This document shows, in pieces, positions 25,001 to 37,010 of a stretch of 64,000 nucleotides of DNA. The translations under genes and the position numbers were made by a program. The notes beneath the pieces are model-generated. The model made no database searches. It had not been told where the DNA came from and saw only the letters and a program-made list of their open reading frames with translations. Each line of letters opens with the position of its first letter. Within the stretch, counting starts at the first letter, position 1. This stretch comes from Hippophae tibetana (taxonomy: Eukaryota; Streptophyta; Magnoliopsida; Rosales; Elaeagnaceae), in assembly GCA_037013495.1 (NCBI GenBank), contig CM072811.1:38083452-38147451 (forward strand), written 5' to 3'.

Positions 25001-26821
25001 ATATAATAAATCTTAAATTATAAATCTTAAACTCTAAATTCAAAAAAAATAATAATAAAATTTTTAAAGATTAAAATCCTCTTCAACTTTTATGTACATA
25101 TTTTTTTATTAGATCAGTACCTTTTAAATAATTTAAATATTTTAAAATATCATTAAAAAATTGTATAATAATAAGTATCACAACATTAAATAATATCTTA
25201 ATATATGTGTTAATAAAGTAACAGTCCCACACAGCTATCATTAATTATATCTAATTACTATTTAAAAATTATCATTTTCATTGATATCATAAAACGACAT
25301 AACGGAGCTATACACATGTGACACGCGTGATACTACTAACACTCGAACGTCTAATTTCCTTTCAATTTCATCCCCAAATTTGTCCAAGCCCGCCCTAAGA
25401 ATCTCATTTGAGTTCTTGAATATTCCATGTTTATTCGAAAATACATGCTTTTCAAAACACTAATATCTTTACAATATCTCTCTTTTCCTCGACTCCATTT
25501 GCTATATCAATACTACCCATTTCATAAGTTGGAGTATTATTTGTATTTAAGAGGAAGGCTAAATTTATTAAAAAATGTTATATGATGTAAAAGCCTTGTA
25601 TTTGTCCTGGGTTATAATTGGTGAATTTGAATGTGTAAATATTATCAGGTGGCTTAATAGGGAAAAGGTATCCAAGGACATGAATTTGTTGTCCTATTTG
25701 CGATCATAGTGGATAGAAATGTTACGTCCTAATTAATACGTTAGTATTTTAAATATTTTATCTTACTAAAAGAATTTGTTTTAATATTTTACAATATTTT
25801 AATTTAAATATTGATATGTTTTATTTGTTAATAATAAGTATTTTTTTACCTAAAATATTATTTTTTTAACTTTTTAATGAAGGATTTTTATTGTTTTCTT
25901 ATAAAAATCAATTAAAACTAAAAAATTAATTTTTTTTCTATTAAAGATTGGATTAAATACTTCCTATTAAAAGCTACAAAAATAATAACAATTATTAAAT
26001 TTATGCCTTTAAAAAAATAATATAAATAAGTAGGGGCATGATGAAAATATTTTTAATGACTTATTGATAGGGATAACAAAGAAAATGTATTTCATAAATA
26101 ATTAATGAAAAATATTTGTATTATTAATGGTGTTAGAAAAAAGAAATTCTAAAAATTAACAAAAAAAATTCAATATTTTTAACTCTAGTTAATTACTAAA
26201 AAGAAAAATCTATGTAAAAATGCCAAAAGAGTATTTTGGGTAGAAAAATTGGTTATTATTCAAAAATGATAAAAAAAAAGTTACTAATATTTGAATTGAG
26301 ATATTAGAATAAAACCTTTTAATAAGATGGAAACATTTAGTATACTAATGTATTAAGTGTGGTAACCGTAGAGAAATGAATCCATAACGAATGATACAAT
26401 ATCAGTGACAATTAGAGAGAGGTACAAAAAATAAAGGTATAAATTGAGATAAGATGTTAATAAGATTTATGATACAATCCATTAATTGTTAAAGCTCATC
26501 TCATCTTATCTCAATTAATTTTTAATTATATTATATTATAATGGGACGGTACAAAAATACTAAAAATATATAATATATGATTATTTATAATATAATTTTA
26601 ATAAAAAAATGTTATAATATATGTACAAAATTAAACCCATTAGAGCTACAATATAAATGAGATAAAATGATAATTAAATAAAATAAGAAAAATTATACCA
26701 CGAACCCATTAAAGATACTAAATACAACATGAGATAAGACTATATAATTCACTTTACATCTTTAACAACAATTAAGAAGTACGGTGGAATAATTTCAATA
26801 ATAACCCCAAACTTTAAAATA

Positions 26822-26898
26822 ATATCACAAATATCTCTAAGGTTTCAAAAATATCACAAATATCTCTAAGGTTTCAAAAATATCACAAATATCTCCAA
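26822..26898. repeat. 29-bp tandem repeat, about 2.6 copies
   Basis: The unit atatcacaaatatctctaag plus gtttcaaaa starts at 26822, 26851 and 26880. It belongs to the same word family (tcacaaatatccct) seen at 33.98-34.22 kb and 36.75-37.01 kb. Confidence 0.9.
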
Positions 26899-27179
26899 AT
26901 TTAATTAAATTTAAAGTTAATGAAGTGAATAGTAATCTTTTATACATAAAAATGATAAAAATAATAGAAAAAATAATAAAAATAGAAATACAAGACATCT
27001 CATGATGTTTCTCACAAGAAATGATAATTAGTAAAATGAAATTTTAAAAATACAAAAAGCAAGAATAAATCTTAAGAAATGAGATGGATTTAAAGATTCA
27101 TCATTCTAAAAAATAAGAAAAATATTTTCAAGAAAATATATTTCTTATTATATAAGTAATAAAGAAATTAATATTAATA

Positions 27180-28880
27180 TCATAGACATAAAAAGAATGT
27201 AAAATATACCATTAATTAACAAAAAATATTATAGATAAATTATTAAAAATCCCTTAGACATATAAAGAAAAAATTAGATACATCCATTTATGAAAAATCC
27301 AAATATTAATAAAACTACATTTTAGAGAAAGAATTGATACATTAATAAAATTAGCTTTATTAGGAATACTATATGAAAATCTAGGATACCAAAAATTAAA
27401 ATTCACAACATACCCTAAATTTTTCATTAATATCAATAATAAAAACTAAAACCAAATATTAAGTTTAACAATAAATTTGAAAGAGAAGATTTAATGAAAA
27501 AAATCATTTATTTTTAGTACACTGCATAGTAGGATATTTATTAACAAACATGTATAATAGTTCAATATATATGCAAAATAAATTCATAGAAATAGATAAA
27601 TTTTTTCAATAAATTGGACAAAAAATAAAACCACAAATATTAATAGACTTTGAAATACCAAAAGAATAGAACTTAGATGTTGAAGAAAAACATCTGATAC
27701 CATGAACAAGAAGTAATATATCAAAGTTTATGCTTATAAATCTTGAAAAATAAACCTTTAATAAAGAAAGAGAGATAGTAAATCTAAAATAATAAAAGCA
27801 TTAGTATGTGTTATAATATTAGAAAGAAAATAATAATAATATTATTATTATTATTCCAATAATAATAATAATACTTTCTTCCTAATAACAATAATAAAAG
27901 TTTTAATTCTTTTAGTAGAATAAATTGATATAACACAAAAATCTAATATCAAGTCTTTGTAAGATATAAATGAAACACAAAATAGCTCCTAAAAGAAATA
28001 AGAATATATAGTTATAATAAATTACAATAAGACATACATAAAGAATTTATCGAATTAAGAAAGGATGTAAATAACATACCTAGAGACAATGAAATTATAG
28101 GTTATAAGTTTGATTCATTTGTAGGATTAAAAGAATAACCATCTAAGAGATCAGATGCATTAATACCTAGGAATAAGAAAAGAAAGAATAATAAAAAATT
28201 CAAAGATAAAAAAGAAACTATAATCCCAATTTAATGGAATAAAGAAAAAAATTTAGAAAAACAAGTTATGAATCTTAAGAATAGGGACAAAAAAATTTCG
28301 TTAGTCTGTTAACCCTAATAGATGAAAAATTAGGAAGACGTTATGACAAAAAGCTTTTTACAAACAAAGAGGAAGATAATATGAGAATAGTTAGTGAAAT
28401 TGATTATAAACTAAAAAATATGACCCCAAAAAATCATATGAAATTTATTTCATTACCAGTTTCTCATAAGAAGGAATATTTGACCCACATAAAGAAGAAG
28501 AAAATAGATAAAGGGCAGAAGAACCTGATCTTTCTTATAAAAGAAAACAAGAACTCAAAATTTAAAGTTTACACAAGTTACCATTTACATGCATAGTATC
28601 TATATAGTTAATAAATATATATTCTCAAATGAACTCTAAAAACAAGAACCAAAAGATGTAATTGGAAGAATTACTAACAATAATATAATAAATTTTAACA
28701 AAAACTTCAAAGATACATATATAATGATAGAAGTAGAATTTTTTCATATTTCTACCATATATCAACAATAAAAAGAAGTTGATTTATTAAAGAAAATAAT
28801 TTTCAAAACTCATATCAATCTTTTTACACAATATTTAGATAAAATAAGTCTTACATTACTAGATAGTGAAACCATTTATA
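27180..28880 (+). pseudogene. Lys/Asn-rich degenerate polyprotein-like remnant, origin unsure
   Basis: Plus-strand frames, read across many stops and shifts, give protein-like stretches with few repeats: YENLGYQKLKFTTYPKFF, then FLVHCIVGYLLTNMYNSSIY, then IGQKIKPQILIDFEIPKE, then IIGYKFDSFVGLKE. The longest open segment (28381-28596) reads MRIVSEIDYKLKNM, then KFISLPVSHKKEYLTHIKKK. The composition is very Lys/Asn/Ile-rich. It could be an old endogenous pararetrovirus (caulimovirid) or a retroelement; I cannot see the zinc finger, protease or RT motifs that would decide. It is heavily broken and not functional. Confidence 0.3.
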
Positions 28881-28910
28881 TGTCAAAATAAAAAAAGTTT
28901 TTATTGTATT

Positions 28911-30960
28911 GATGCACAAATTTTATATTTAATAAATAACTCGTAAGAACACAAATCATTTTGTAAAAATCGACAAGTATACTTACAAAGTAGATCTAAA
29001 AAGGAAATACATGATTTTTAAATAATTTAAAAAAAATTCTTAAAAATAAAAAATAGACCTAAACATTATCTCATAATTTTTTTGATTTAAAAAAAACTAA
29101 TCTATTTACATAAAATTAAATATAGAATCGATTTAACAAAAATTAGGCAAATAAATATTTCATCATTGATAAAAACTTTATGGGATATATTAGCTAGTTA
29201 ATTAGGCTTTCTCATATTAATTAGATTACTAAAGATATAACTTCATATTACTGAATTTTTTATTTTTATATGAAGATGTGCTCAGATACGACCCAAATCC
29301 TTTGTTAATAAAAATAATTAATATTCATAAGCGGAACCTACAAATTGATTAATATTAAATTATGATTTATTTTAAAGAAAATAATAAACTAAATCACTAC
29401 TTTAGTGGAATCACATAATTTAGATTCTCATTCAAGGTATCAATGTTGAACATAAGATTGATATATCTAATAACTAACTTTCAGATTTTAAATCTATTGC
29501 GAAAAATATGTACTCAATATATTTTTCAACAATAAATCTTATAAAAATCTTTGAAATAAAATATGTATTCTAAATTAGATCTAGATAATCAAATCCTAAA
29601 TATAACTTTCATATTTTAAATTTACTACGAAAAATATGTCATCAAAATATTGAATTGTATATAAGTCTTAAATGAAGTAATAAAAATCAATTTGTTACCT
29701 AAGTTAATATTTCACAAGTATAATAACATAACTAATATCCTATAGCATTTTCAACTAGACATTCTTAGATTTAATAAATAATCAATAAATTAAATATATC
29801 ATTTAGTAAGAGACTTATTGAAGACGAATTATATCCAATGAATACGCAAGTATACGTAATATAACAAGTAATATAATGATGAGAAAAAATCATTTCTATG
29901 GAGATTATGTTATTAGAAACTAATTTTTAAAACTAAATTTTTTTTTTGTGTTTTTATGTTTAAATGAAGTAAAATTAAAAAAACTAAAAAAATACTAATA
30001 ATTAATTAACTCAGATTTAATAGCTAAGAAAATATAACGAAAAATACGTAGAAGTACTTAATATCTCATTTTTTTAAACATGTGAATCACTGAAATCTTT
30101 CAATATAATTATCAATCAATTACATGATTTATTAAATCTAATCTAGCATGTATTCCTCTCTTAAGTAAACTACATACCAAGAAACTATACATATTATTTA
30201 ATTATGACAAATAATTAAATAATTCTATCAAATCTATTTAATTGTCTCTATATATCCATTTTGGCCAAACAATTAATATAAAAAAATTATATTAAATAAG
30301 ATAATTAAATTGAAATCATAATTTGGATAAAATATTATATCATCACATGTTTAAAAATTGGTTTCATAAGACCCCTATATTAATAAATTAATTACACATA
30401 ATTTTGTTCATAAAACTCGTACTTTTTATAAAGTAAAACATAAAAATTGATAAAGAATGGAGAAGAAGAAGAAGAAGAAATACAATCAATCTATTAAATT
30501 GTAGCACCAATCTCTTCTTGAATCTCCACCAAGAGTGTTTTTTTTAATTTTTCTCTCTTCTTGGCTTCAAAAATTGATTAAAAAAATAGATAATTTTTAG
30601 TTCATTAAGGTTTATGAGGCAATTAGGGGGTTAAATTAGGCTCACTTAGAATTTGGACCATCATATTAGTATCAAATCAAAGGCTAAGATGAAAAATGAT
30701 AAAATTAAGTACACCAACCAATATGAACCCTTATTTCCATATTTTGGACACAACTTCAATAATAGAAAACTCTTTGCTCTAAAAATAGAGCTTCTAGTAA
30801 CTATGTATTTAGAAACTATAAGCGGGAAATAATCTATTGAAGGTTCTTAATTGGCTTTTAAAATTACATTAATTATTAATACTGATTAAAATAGAGTGCA
30901 ATCACTATTTTTCTATTCTCTAATAAGTCTAACTTTGACATTATATTATGTACGGATGTA
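28911..30960 (+). repeat. Noncoding LTR-type repeat (family Y), diverged copy
   Basis: The start (tgcacaaattttatattt, then aactcgtaagaac) and the section 29400-29760 run parallel to 44330-45310: both have the words cttacaaagtagatct/ctcctaaagtcgatct, actttcagattttaaat, and aatatttcacaagtataat/aatatttcgcaagcatag. From about 29840 a second start-like motif occurs (gcaagtatacgtaatataac). No coding frame. A GAA-rich microsatellite lies at about 30461-30480. Confidence 0.5.
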
Positions 30961-33529
30961 AAAACTTCACCATTATCATGAGGGTATTAAAGCTTGAATA
31001 AACTGAGGTATATCAGGTGTAAAGAAGATGAATAACAGAAGAGAGATCGTGATAGACCCTTTAAGTTTCGGTATGATAATTATAATTCTAAGTTAATTAA
31101 GGATATTGAATGATTAAATATTTGTTTAAAATATTTATAAAACTAATAAATAAGAAAATGAAGATAAAGAATCTAACTCTAAGTCTATATGAAAATAAAC
31201 ATAAAAAAATTATAAAGTTAAAATAATATTTTAATATGAACTTAAAGAATTATCTTTAAATAATAATCTTCAAGAAGTAATAACTAGAGTTATAAAATAG
31301 CTAATTATAATTTGACATTAGAGCCATAGAAAAGAAAAACATATCATTAGATGAAAAGTTAATGCAGCTAACCATAGAAGGATATTAGTAATATTAACTA
31401 TAAAGATCTAGGTATTAGAGTTTTTTTTATAAACCTTAAGAACATACGTGAAAATATGTTAAAACTTATAAATAGTTTTTCCAATTACTAGTTAAGGTAA
31501 AAGACTTTGCACTTGTTATTAAGGAAGTCATTGACGAGACAAGAACTTGGGTTGATGTGCAATCGACTTTCCCTACTAAAATATTTACCTCTACCAACGA
31601 TTGATTGATTTGTCTTTGGAGAGAAATTAGGGATATGTTCATGCAAAACCCACGGGGGTTGTCAGGAAAATTTTGTGATAAAAATGAAATGTAATTGAGT
31701 ATTAATATATATTACATGCATATCGCTAATATCACATAAATTTGTACACAATTTTGTATTCATATATATTATTTCGTGTCATGTGTCAAAATTATTTTAA
31801 AAATTAAAAAAATATGTAATTTTATAAATAATTTTGACATGTGTTATAATATAAAAATATGGGTGTAAAAATATGTATAAATTAATGTATTTTTAAAATT
31901 GTTAGTGGGTAATGATAGTTTTGTCATATTTTTAAATTTAATGATATTTCTAGATGATATTAAAAGACAAGGAGAGAGCAAGAATCCTCGAAGTGGAGAA
32001 GAGAATGAGTTCGGGGGGAGGAGAGAGAGAAAAGAGGTCACATAATTATTTTGGGAGGCATTTGGAAATGACGCCATTAAGATTGTGTGTTGATTGAAAT
32101 GGCGGGAAAATGCATTAAAATAACGCATATTACCTATGCTATAGTGTCTTGTGCACATGCCTTTTTAAAATTCAAAAATTGATCTAAACTACATTTCGTG
32201 CTTGCGTTCTTTCTTAAACGTAAAATTTCTTGTCATTGATAAAAGGGAAAATATTAATAATACTTTTGAGATTTTTATATTATTTATAAATATTTTTAGT
32301 TTTTTTAAAAATTTGGTAAAAATGATTTAGATTTTAATATAAATCAAATATCAAGATATTTTGATAATAACTTTATAATCGAATAATATCTTTAATTTTA
32401 AACAATATTAAGTAATTAATAATACTAAATTTATAAAATAAAATAAAAAGTGTTAAATAATATATACACATTCCTTATCAATTACAAAAATCAAATTGAA
32501 GTAAATAAAATGATTTTTTTATTATCTTAAATTACATGTAGTAAAGTGATTACTTTCCATTTTTTTATTTTCTACCAATAATCTAAGGTCCAATTTTAGT
32601 TAAATGTAAAGATATATAACTCTAGATTATTCATAAAAATAATTAAAAGCAAAATCAAAAAATTGAACTATTTTGTACAAATTTAATATTGTGAATAAAT
32701 TTTAAGAAATTAATATTTATAAATTATTGATTTTGATTAAATTAAAATTAACTCATTATTCTAATAAATTATCCAATTATTATATATATATATTTTATTT
32801 CTTGGATGCGGTAAGTAATTGTTTAATTATCTTAAGTATAAAAAAATAAATTTAAATGTTTTTAGAATATATCACAAAAATATTGTTTCTTAATTTAAAA
32901 AATTACTTAAATAATTTTTCATCAATAAATATTAAAATTAGATAAAAATTTATACAATATAGAAAATATAAATATTTTAAAAAAATTAACAACGAGATAG
33001 AGAGGAAGAGGCATGTGTGGTAAATGAAATAAAAAACTTTAGATCAATATTTTAAGACTATGTTTTTAAATTTAAATAAGCTTTTATATTTTTAAATATT
33101 TCTTTACTTAGTTTAAATTTTTATTTTTAACTATAATAAACATAATAAAAATATTTTAGTGATTTAACAAAAATTCAAAAATTATGTAATAGGCATTGGA
33201 TGGAAAAGTGACGTCGTTAATGATGAGGGGTTATTATGATAATATGTCTAACATTAGTATCATAAGTGATTATTTTTTAAATATTAAGAGTATTTATAAA
33301 GAAAAGACAAATCTTAATGTATAAATGTTTTTTTTTCTATGATTAAATGATATAAATAATCTAAAAATATAGCAACTATTCATTAGTGTTATGAATGAGT
33401 GGGATGGGACATGTTTGACATCCTCATCTTCGGAACTAAGAGATATTTATATGTATGATATGCTTTAAATTATTACATGATGCTTTGGGTATTTATTAAT
33501 TAATTATGACACGTATATATATTTAGTAA
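30961..33529. other. Intergenic DNA, no gene assigned
   Basis: Mostly AT-rich. About 31480-31690 and 31950-32150 are less AT-rich and contain a minus-strand open frame of 104 codons (31844-32158) with no recognisable domain. Nothing here supports a gene. Confidence 0.45.
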
Positions 33530-33974
33530 ATATTGCAACAAATTTGTAATGATCTTAGTAAATTTGTTATAAAGTTCAGACATTCATGGCATATTTATTT
33601 CAATATTACATAGTAAATTTTATTATGGAATTTTTTTATTTAAAGAAAAAATACTACAAATTTTTATAGTAAAATTACTACAAAATTAAAATAGTAGCAA
33701 ATTTGTTTCTAAGTATATCATAACAAAATTGTAATGAATTTTCATAATAAATTTGCTACAAAACTAATGGAAGAAGAAGCAATTTTAGAAGATCATGTCA
33801 ATTGTATTAAATTTGTTATAAAAATATCTAGTTCATAGCAAAGTTCGCTCAACTATGGGGGTATAGCTACGAATTTGTTACGAACATGTTTTGTTGTTAT
33901 TATAAAATTTGTTACGAAATTTTCACTTATTTTTATGAAAAAAATTGTACCAATAAACTTGTTTTCTTATAGTG
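33530..33974. mobile_element. CACTA-type end with subterminal repeats (truncated)
   Basis: The right end reads GTTTTCTTATAGTG, the complement of a CACTATAAGAAAAC terminus. To its left lie about ten copies, in both orientations, of words such as AAATTTGTTACGA, AAATTTGCTACAA and TAGTAGCAAATTTG, the subterminal-array pattern of CACTA elements. No matching left CACTA terminus is visible, so the element appears truncated or diverged on the left. Confidence 0.5.
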
Positions 33975-33983
33975 TGGTCCCAA

Positions 33984-34220
33984 AAAAATTATTACAAATA
34001 TCCCTAAGTTTTAATCTTTTGTCATATATATTCTCAACATTTTTAAAATATCATAAATACCCTTAACACAAACACTATTATATTTGATGTGATATAATGA
34101 GAAGAAAACTATTACAAATATCTCTCAGTTTTCATATTTTGTCATATATATCCTTAACATTTTTTAAATATCATAGATATTATTAACACTAATATTGTTA
34201 TATTTGACATGATATTTAAA
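33984..34220. repeat. Tandem pair, period about 120 bp, inverted partner at 36.75 kb
   Basis: Two consecutive copies, starting near 33990 and 34109, share attacaaatatccct/attacaaatatctct, ttttgtcatatatat and tatatttgatgtgatat/tatatttgacatgatat. The complement of the same sequence appears at about 36750-37010. Confidence 0.7.
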
Positions 34221-35065
34221 AGTAAAATTATAATTGAATCTCCAAGTTGGAAAAGTTATCATTGAGATTACTCAGTTTGCTCATATTCTATGAAATCCTA
34301 TCCATAAACAAAAAAAAACATTTTTTCTCTCTTAATGCAAAACCCACTAGTTCTTGTATTTTTTTTATTGACAATTGAAACCCTAAATTCTCTAAACCAT
34401 GAAATCATGAAACCAAAAATTGATATGTATTGTCTCTATGTTCTTACCAAGGATGCAACCAATGGTGATATAAGGACAATAGGATAATGTTACTAAGAAT
34501 TCACGTATAAATCGTTGTCTTTGATAGTAATGCTATCTTATATTTATGTTATTGATTAAATGATGAATTTTGATGAAAATGATGACTTTTTATTTGAGGT
34601 TTCAATCCTCTAATTAGAAAACTTCTTTACTAATCTATATTAAACTCTTAATGTGAACCATTAAGATAATTAGCTTTATCTAAAATATGAATATTAACCG
34701 GTTAATGAAATTCTTATATAAAATTATTTAATTTCCTTTTAATTTTGCACAAACCTAAACTAATCACATTTTCTGTCAAATTCTATCTGCAATCTGATGT
34801 GGTGGTTTCTTTATTTTTCTTTATTTAATAATAGAGAATATGCAATAATATTTGATGCAATAAGGATTAACGTTATAATATTTTTGGTATAGAATTAAAC
34901 TAAACCAACCAACTAAGTTAATAGATACCATAAGTTTTAACTTTGCACTATAAATATTAATTCTTTATTGTTAATTTTGAATTTTGTGTTAGTAGTGCAT
35001 GAATATTTTTTTAAAGTAATGGTAATTATTAGCATTATTAATAATTTAAGGTTATAAGAGACAAT

Positions 35066-36745
35066 ATATTGATGAATATTATTTTGATCCATTATTTGCT
35101 ATGTTTTTTAAATATTTATTTTATATTTTATTTTATTTTTATCTTATTTGGGAGTGTATTTACATATTTTGTAGGTTGATGTACTTTGTAGAACAATTCT
35201 TAGCAAACACGAACAAAAAGAATAAAAAATGGATAATTAATGACAATTCATACAAGTTAGAATGAACAAGATTGTTAAATTTTAAAAATTATATATGCAT
35301 TGTGACGAGATAATACTCGTGTTGTGGAGAGGTGCTCTTAGGTTCAAACTAGGTATTTTGGGATTTCTATGCATGCTACGGTATGATGAGACATTATCCA
35401 TGATGTGATACACGCCTCTCGATTCTTCGCGTGTTTTTTAAAGTTATGTGTGCATCACAACCCAACCTATTTCATACTACGACATAGTTCTCTCAGGCTA
35501 CGATTGAAGAAATGAAAATCAATGTGGCATGATCTTCTCAACTTAAGATATTCTTCTTTTCCTTTTTTGAATTAAATCATACCGTGGTCCAAGTACAAAA
35601 AATTGTTAGAAATCCTAATACGCATTTCAAACTTATTTAACCCTAATTTTAGCACAAAAAGACAACCTTAAGCCCTCTTAAACATATATCATCAACCATA
35701 CACTAGCCACCAACTCCCACAACCATTATTCCATTATCCATATATAGATACAAAGATAAAATCTCTCAATTGTAAAGAAGATCCAATGCTTTAAAAAAGG
35801 CAGTGACAACCTATTTAGATATGTGAAATTATCTTTATCAAGAAGAGATATTTTTATTGTTATATCTTATTTTTTTCTTTGTAATTTGATGTCTTTTGTA
35901 GTTGAATTAGTTTTTATTAATTTAATTATGATTAACTAATTTTGTAATATAATATTTTTGTTTTTACTTCCAATGATTGGAAGAATAATTTTATCGTTTG
36001 AATAAATAAAAATTATTTATTTCTTACCTGTCTTCTTAAAATTTTTAATTATAAATTAATGATGGATCAAGTCTTAATTTATAATTAAGGAAAATATTTT
36101 AGAATTAAACATTAGAAACATCATCTGTGCTTAGTTGTGCAATTAAGATTAAATTAAATGATTAAAAATATCTTTAATTATAAATTAATGATTAATCAAA
36201 TCTTAATTTATAACTAAAGAATAAAGTTACTTTATGTTTATCAATTAATTAATTTCAAGTCTGACTAAAAGAAGTTATAATTAATTGAAAATCTTGATTT
36301 ATATATTTTTCTTAGATTGCCAATTAATCAATTTTAAACTCAACGTATGAAGTCATTGATTGATTAAGAATTGTGTGAACTAACCATGGCTATAAGGTTT
36401 GCTTATTTGAAAAAAGGAAAATGTAAATCTAACCTATTAGTTGAATAATCTAAATGCTCTTTCCATGAATGGTTATATTTACTAAAATATTATATTCGTT
36501 CATAATCATATTTTCTAATATAATTTGATTTACTTGCTCAATTTAGTTACGACTATTAATTTAGAATATACAAACTTTCTTACTAAGTGATCATTGTTAG
36601 ACTATTTGAGATTGTTTTTCTTAACTAATTTCGAAGATAATTTGACTTTTTAAAACAATTGGTCAATTCCTTTAGAAACCGACCTCAGGTAACTTATTAT
36701 TAGTCTGATAGTGGTTCGTACACTTACGAGTAATTAAAATTTGTG
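35066..36745 (+). repeat. LTR-type repeat (family X), copy 1
   Basis: It aligns in long stretches with about 43000-44330 (plus) and with the complement of 55795-57162. Diagnostic shared tracts include ttcatacaagt near the start, a purine-rich region with gataccaaagat-type words, ttgtaatttgatgtctttt, attataaattaatgatgg, and tagaaacatcat. It ends near cgtacacttacgagtaatt, then aaaatttgtgca. There is no open frame. Length and structure fit a solo LTR or a noncoding part of a large LTR element. Confidence 0.6.
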
Positions 36746-36749
36746 CAAT

Positions 36750-37010
36750 ATATATAAAACATTGGGGTTATTTGTAATCAAGTTATATACATGACAAATT
36801 GTGACAAATGATGAAAACTCATAGATATTTGTGATACTTTAGTGTATGAAAAATTGAGAAACTAATTGTAAGTATTAACATAGTTAATAATTTAAGAGTA
36901 TCAATAATAATATATAAGTGTTTTGAGTATTTGTGATCAAATTATAAATATTTGGAATATATGTTACAAAAGATGAAAATTTAAAGGGCATTTGTAACAA
37001 TTTTTCCATC
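36750..37010. repeat. Inverted partner of the 33.98-34.22 kb repeat
   Basis: Its complement begins with ttgttacaaatgccct, then cttttgtaacatatattcc, parallel to attattacaaatatccct and cttttgtcatatatattct at 33990. Two units are again present. The pair brackets the family X repeat. Confidence 0.55.

Larger units (their letters stand above)
19395..27179. other. AT-rich intergenic DNA, no gene seen
   Basis: No open frame above about 60 codons with recognisable content. It holds a palindromic trinucleotide tract, a MITE-like element with telomere-like repeats (21310-22035), a second CTTAAA/CTAAAC-rich tract near 24940-25040, and a 29-bp tandem repeat near 26.8 kb. The segment 20580-21200 carries scattered GAATTGAAT and TTCGAATT words at both ends and could be an old MITE; I cannot define its ends. 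Confidence 0.5.

Noticed and set aside
24937..25040. CTTAAA/CTAAAC-rich tract as a second telomere-like array
   Set aside because: It is too degenerate and AT-rich, with at most one exact heptamer; not separable from background.
32096..32110. E2F-like site (TTTTCCCGCC on the minus strand)
   Set aside because: No gene with a start nearby; an isolated 10-bp match is not meaningful.
35300..35345. tRNA-like ggttcaaact word
   Set aside because: No acceptor stem or anticodon arm can be drawn around it; no tRNA gene was found anywhere in the window.
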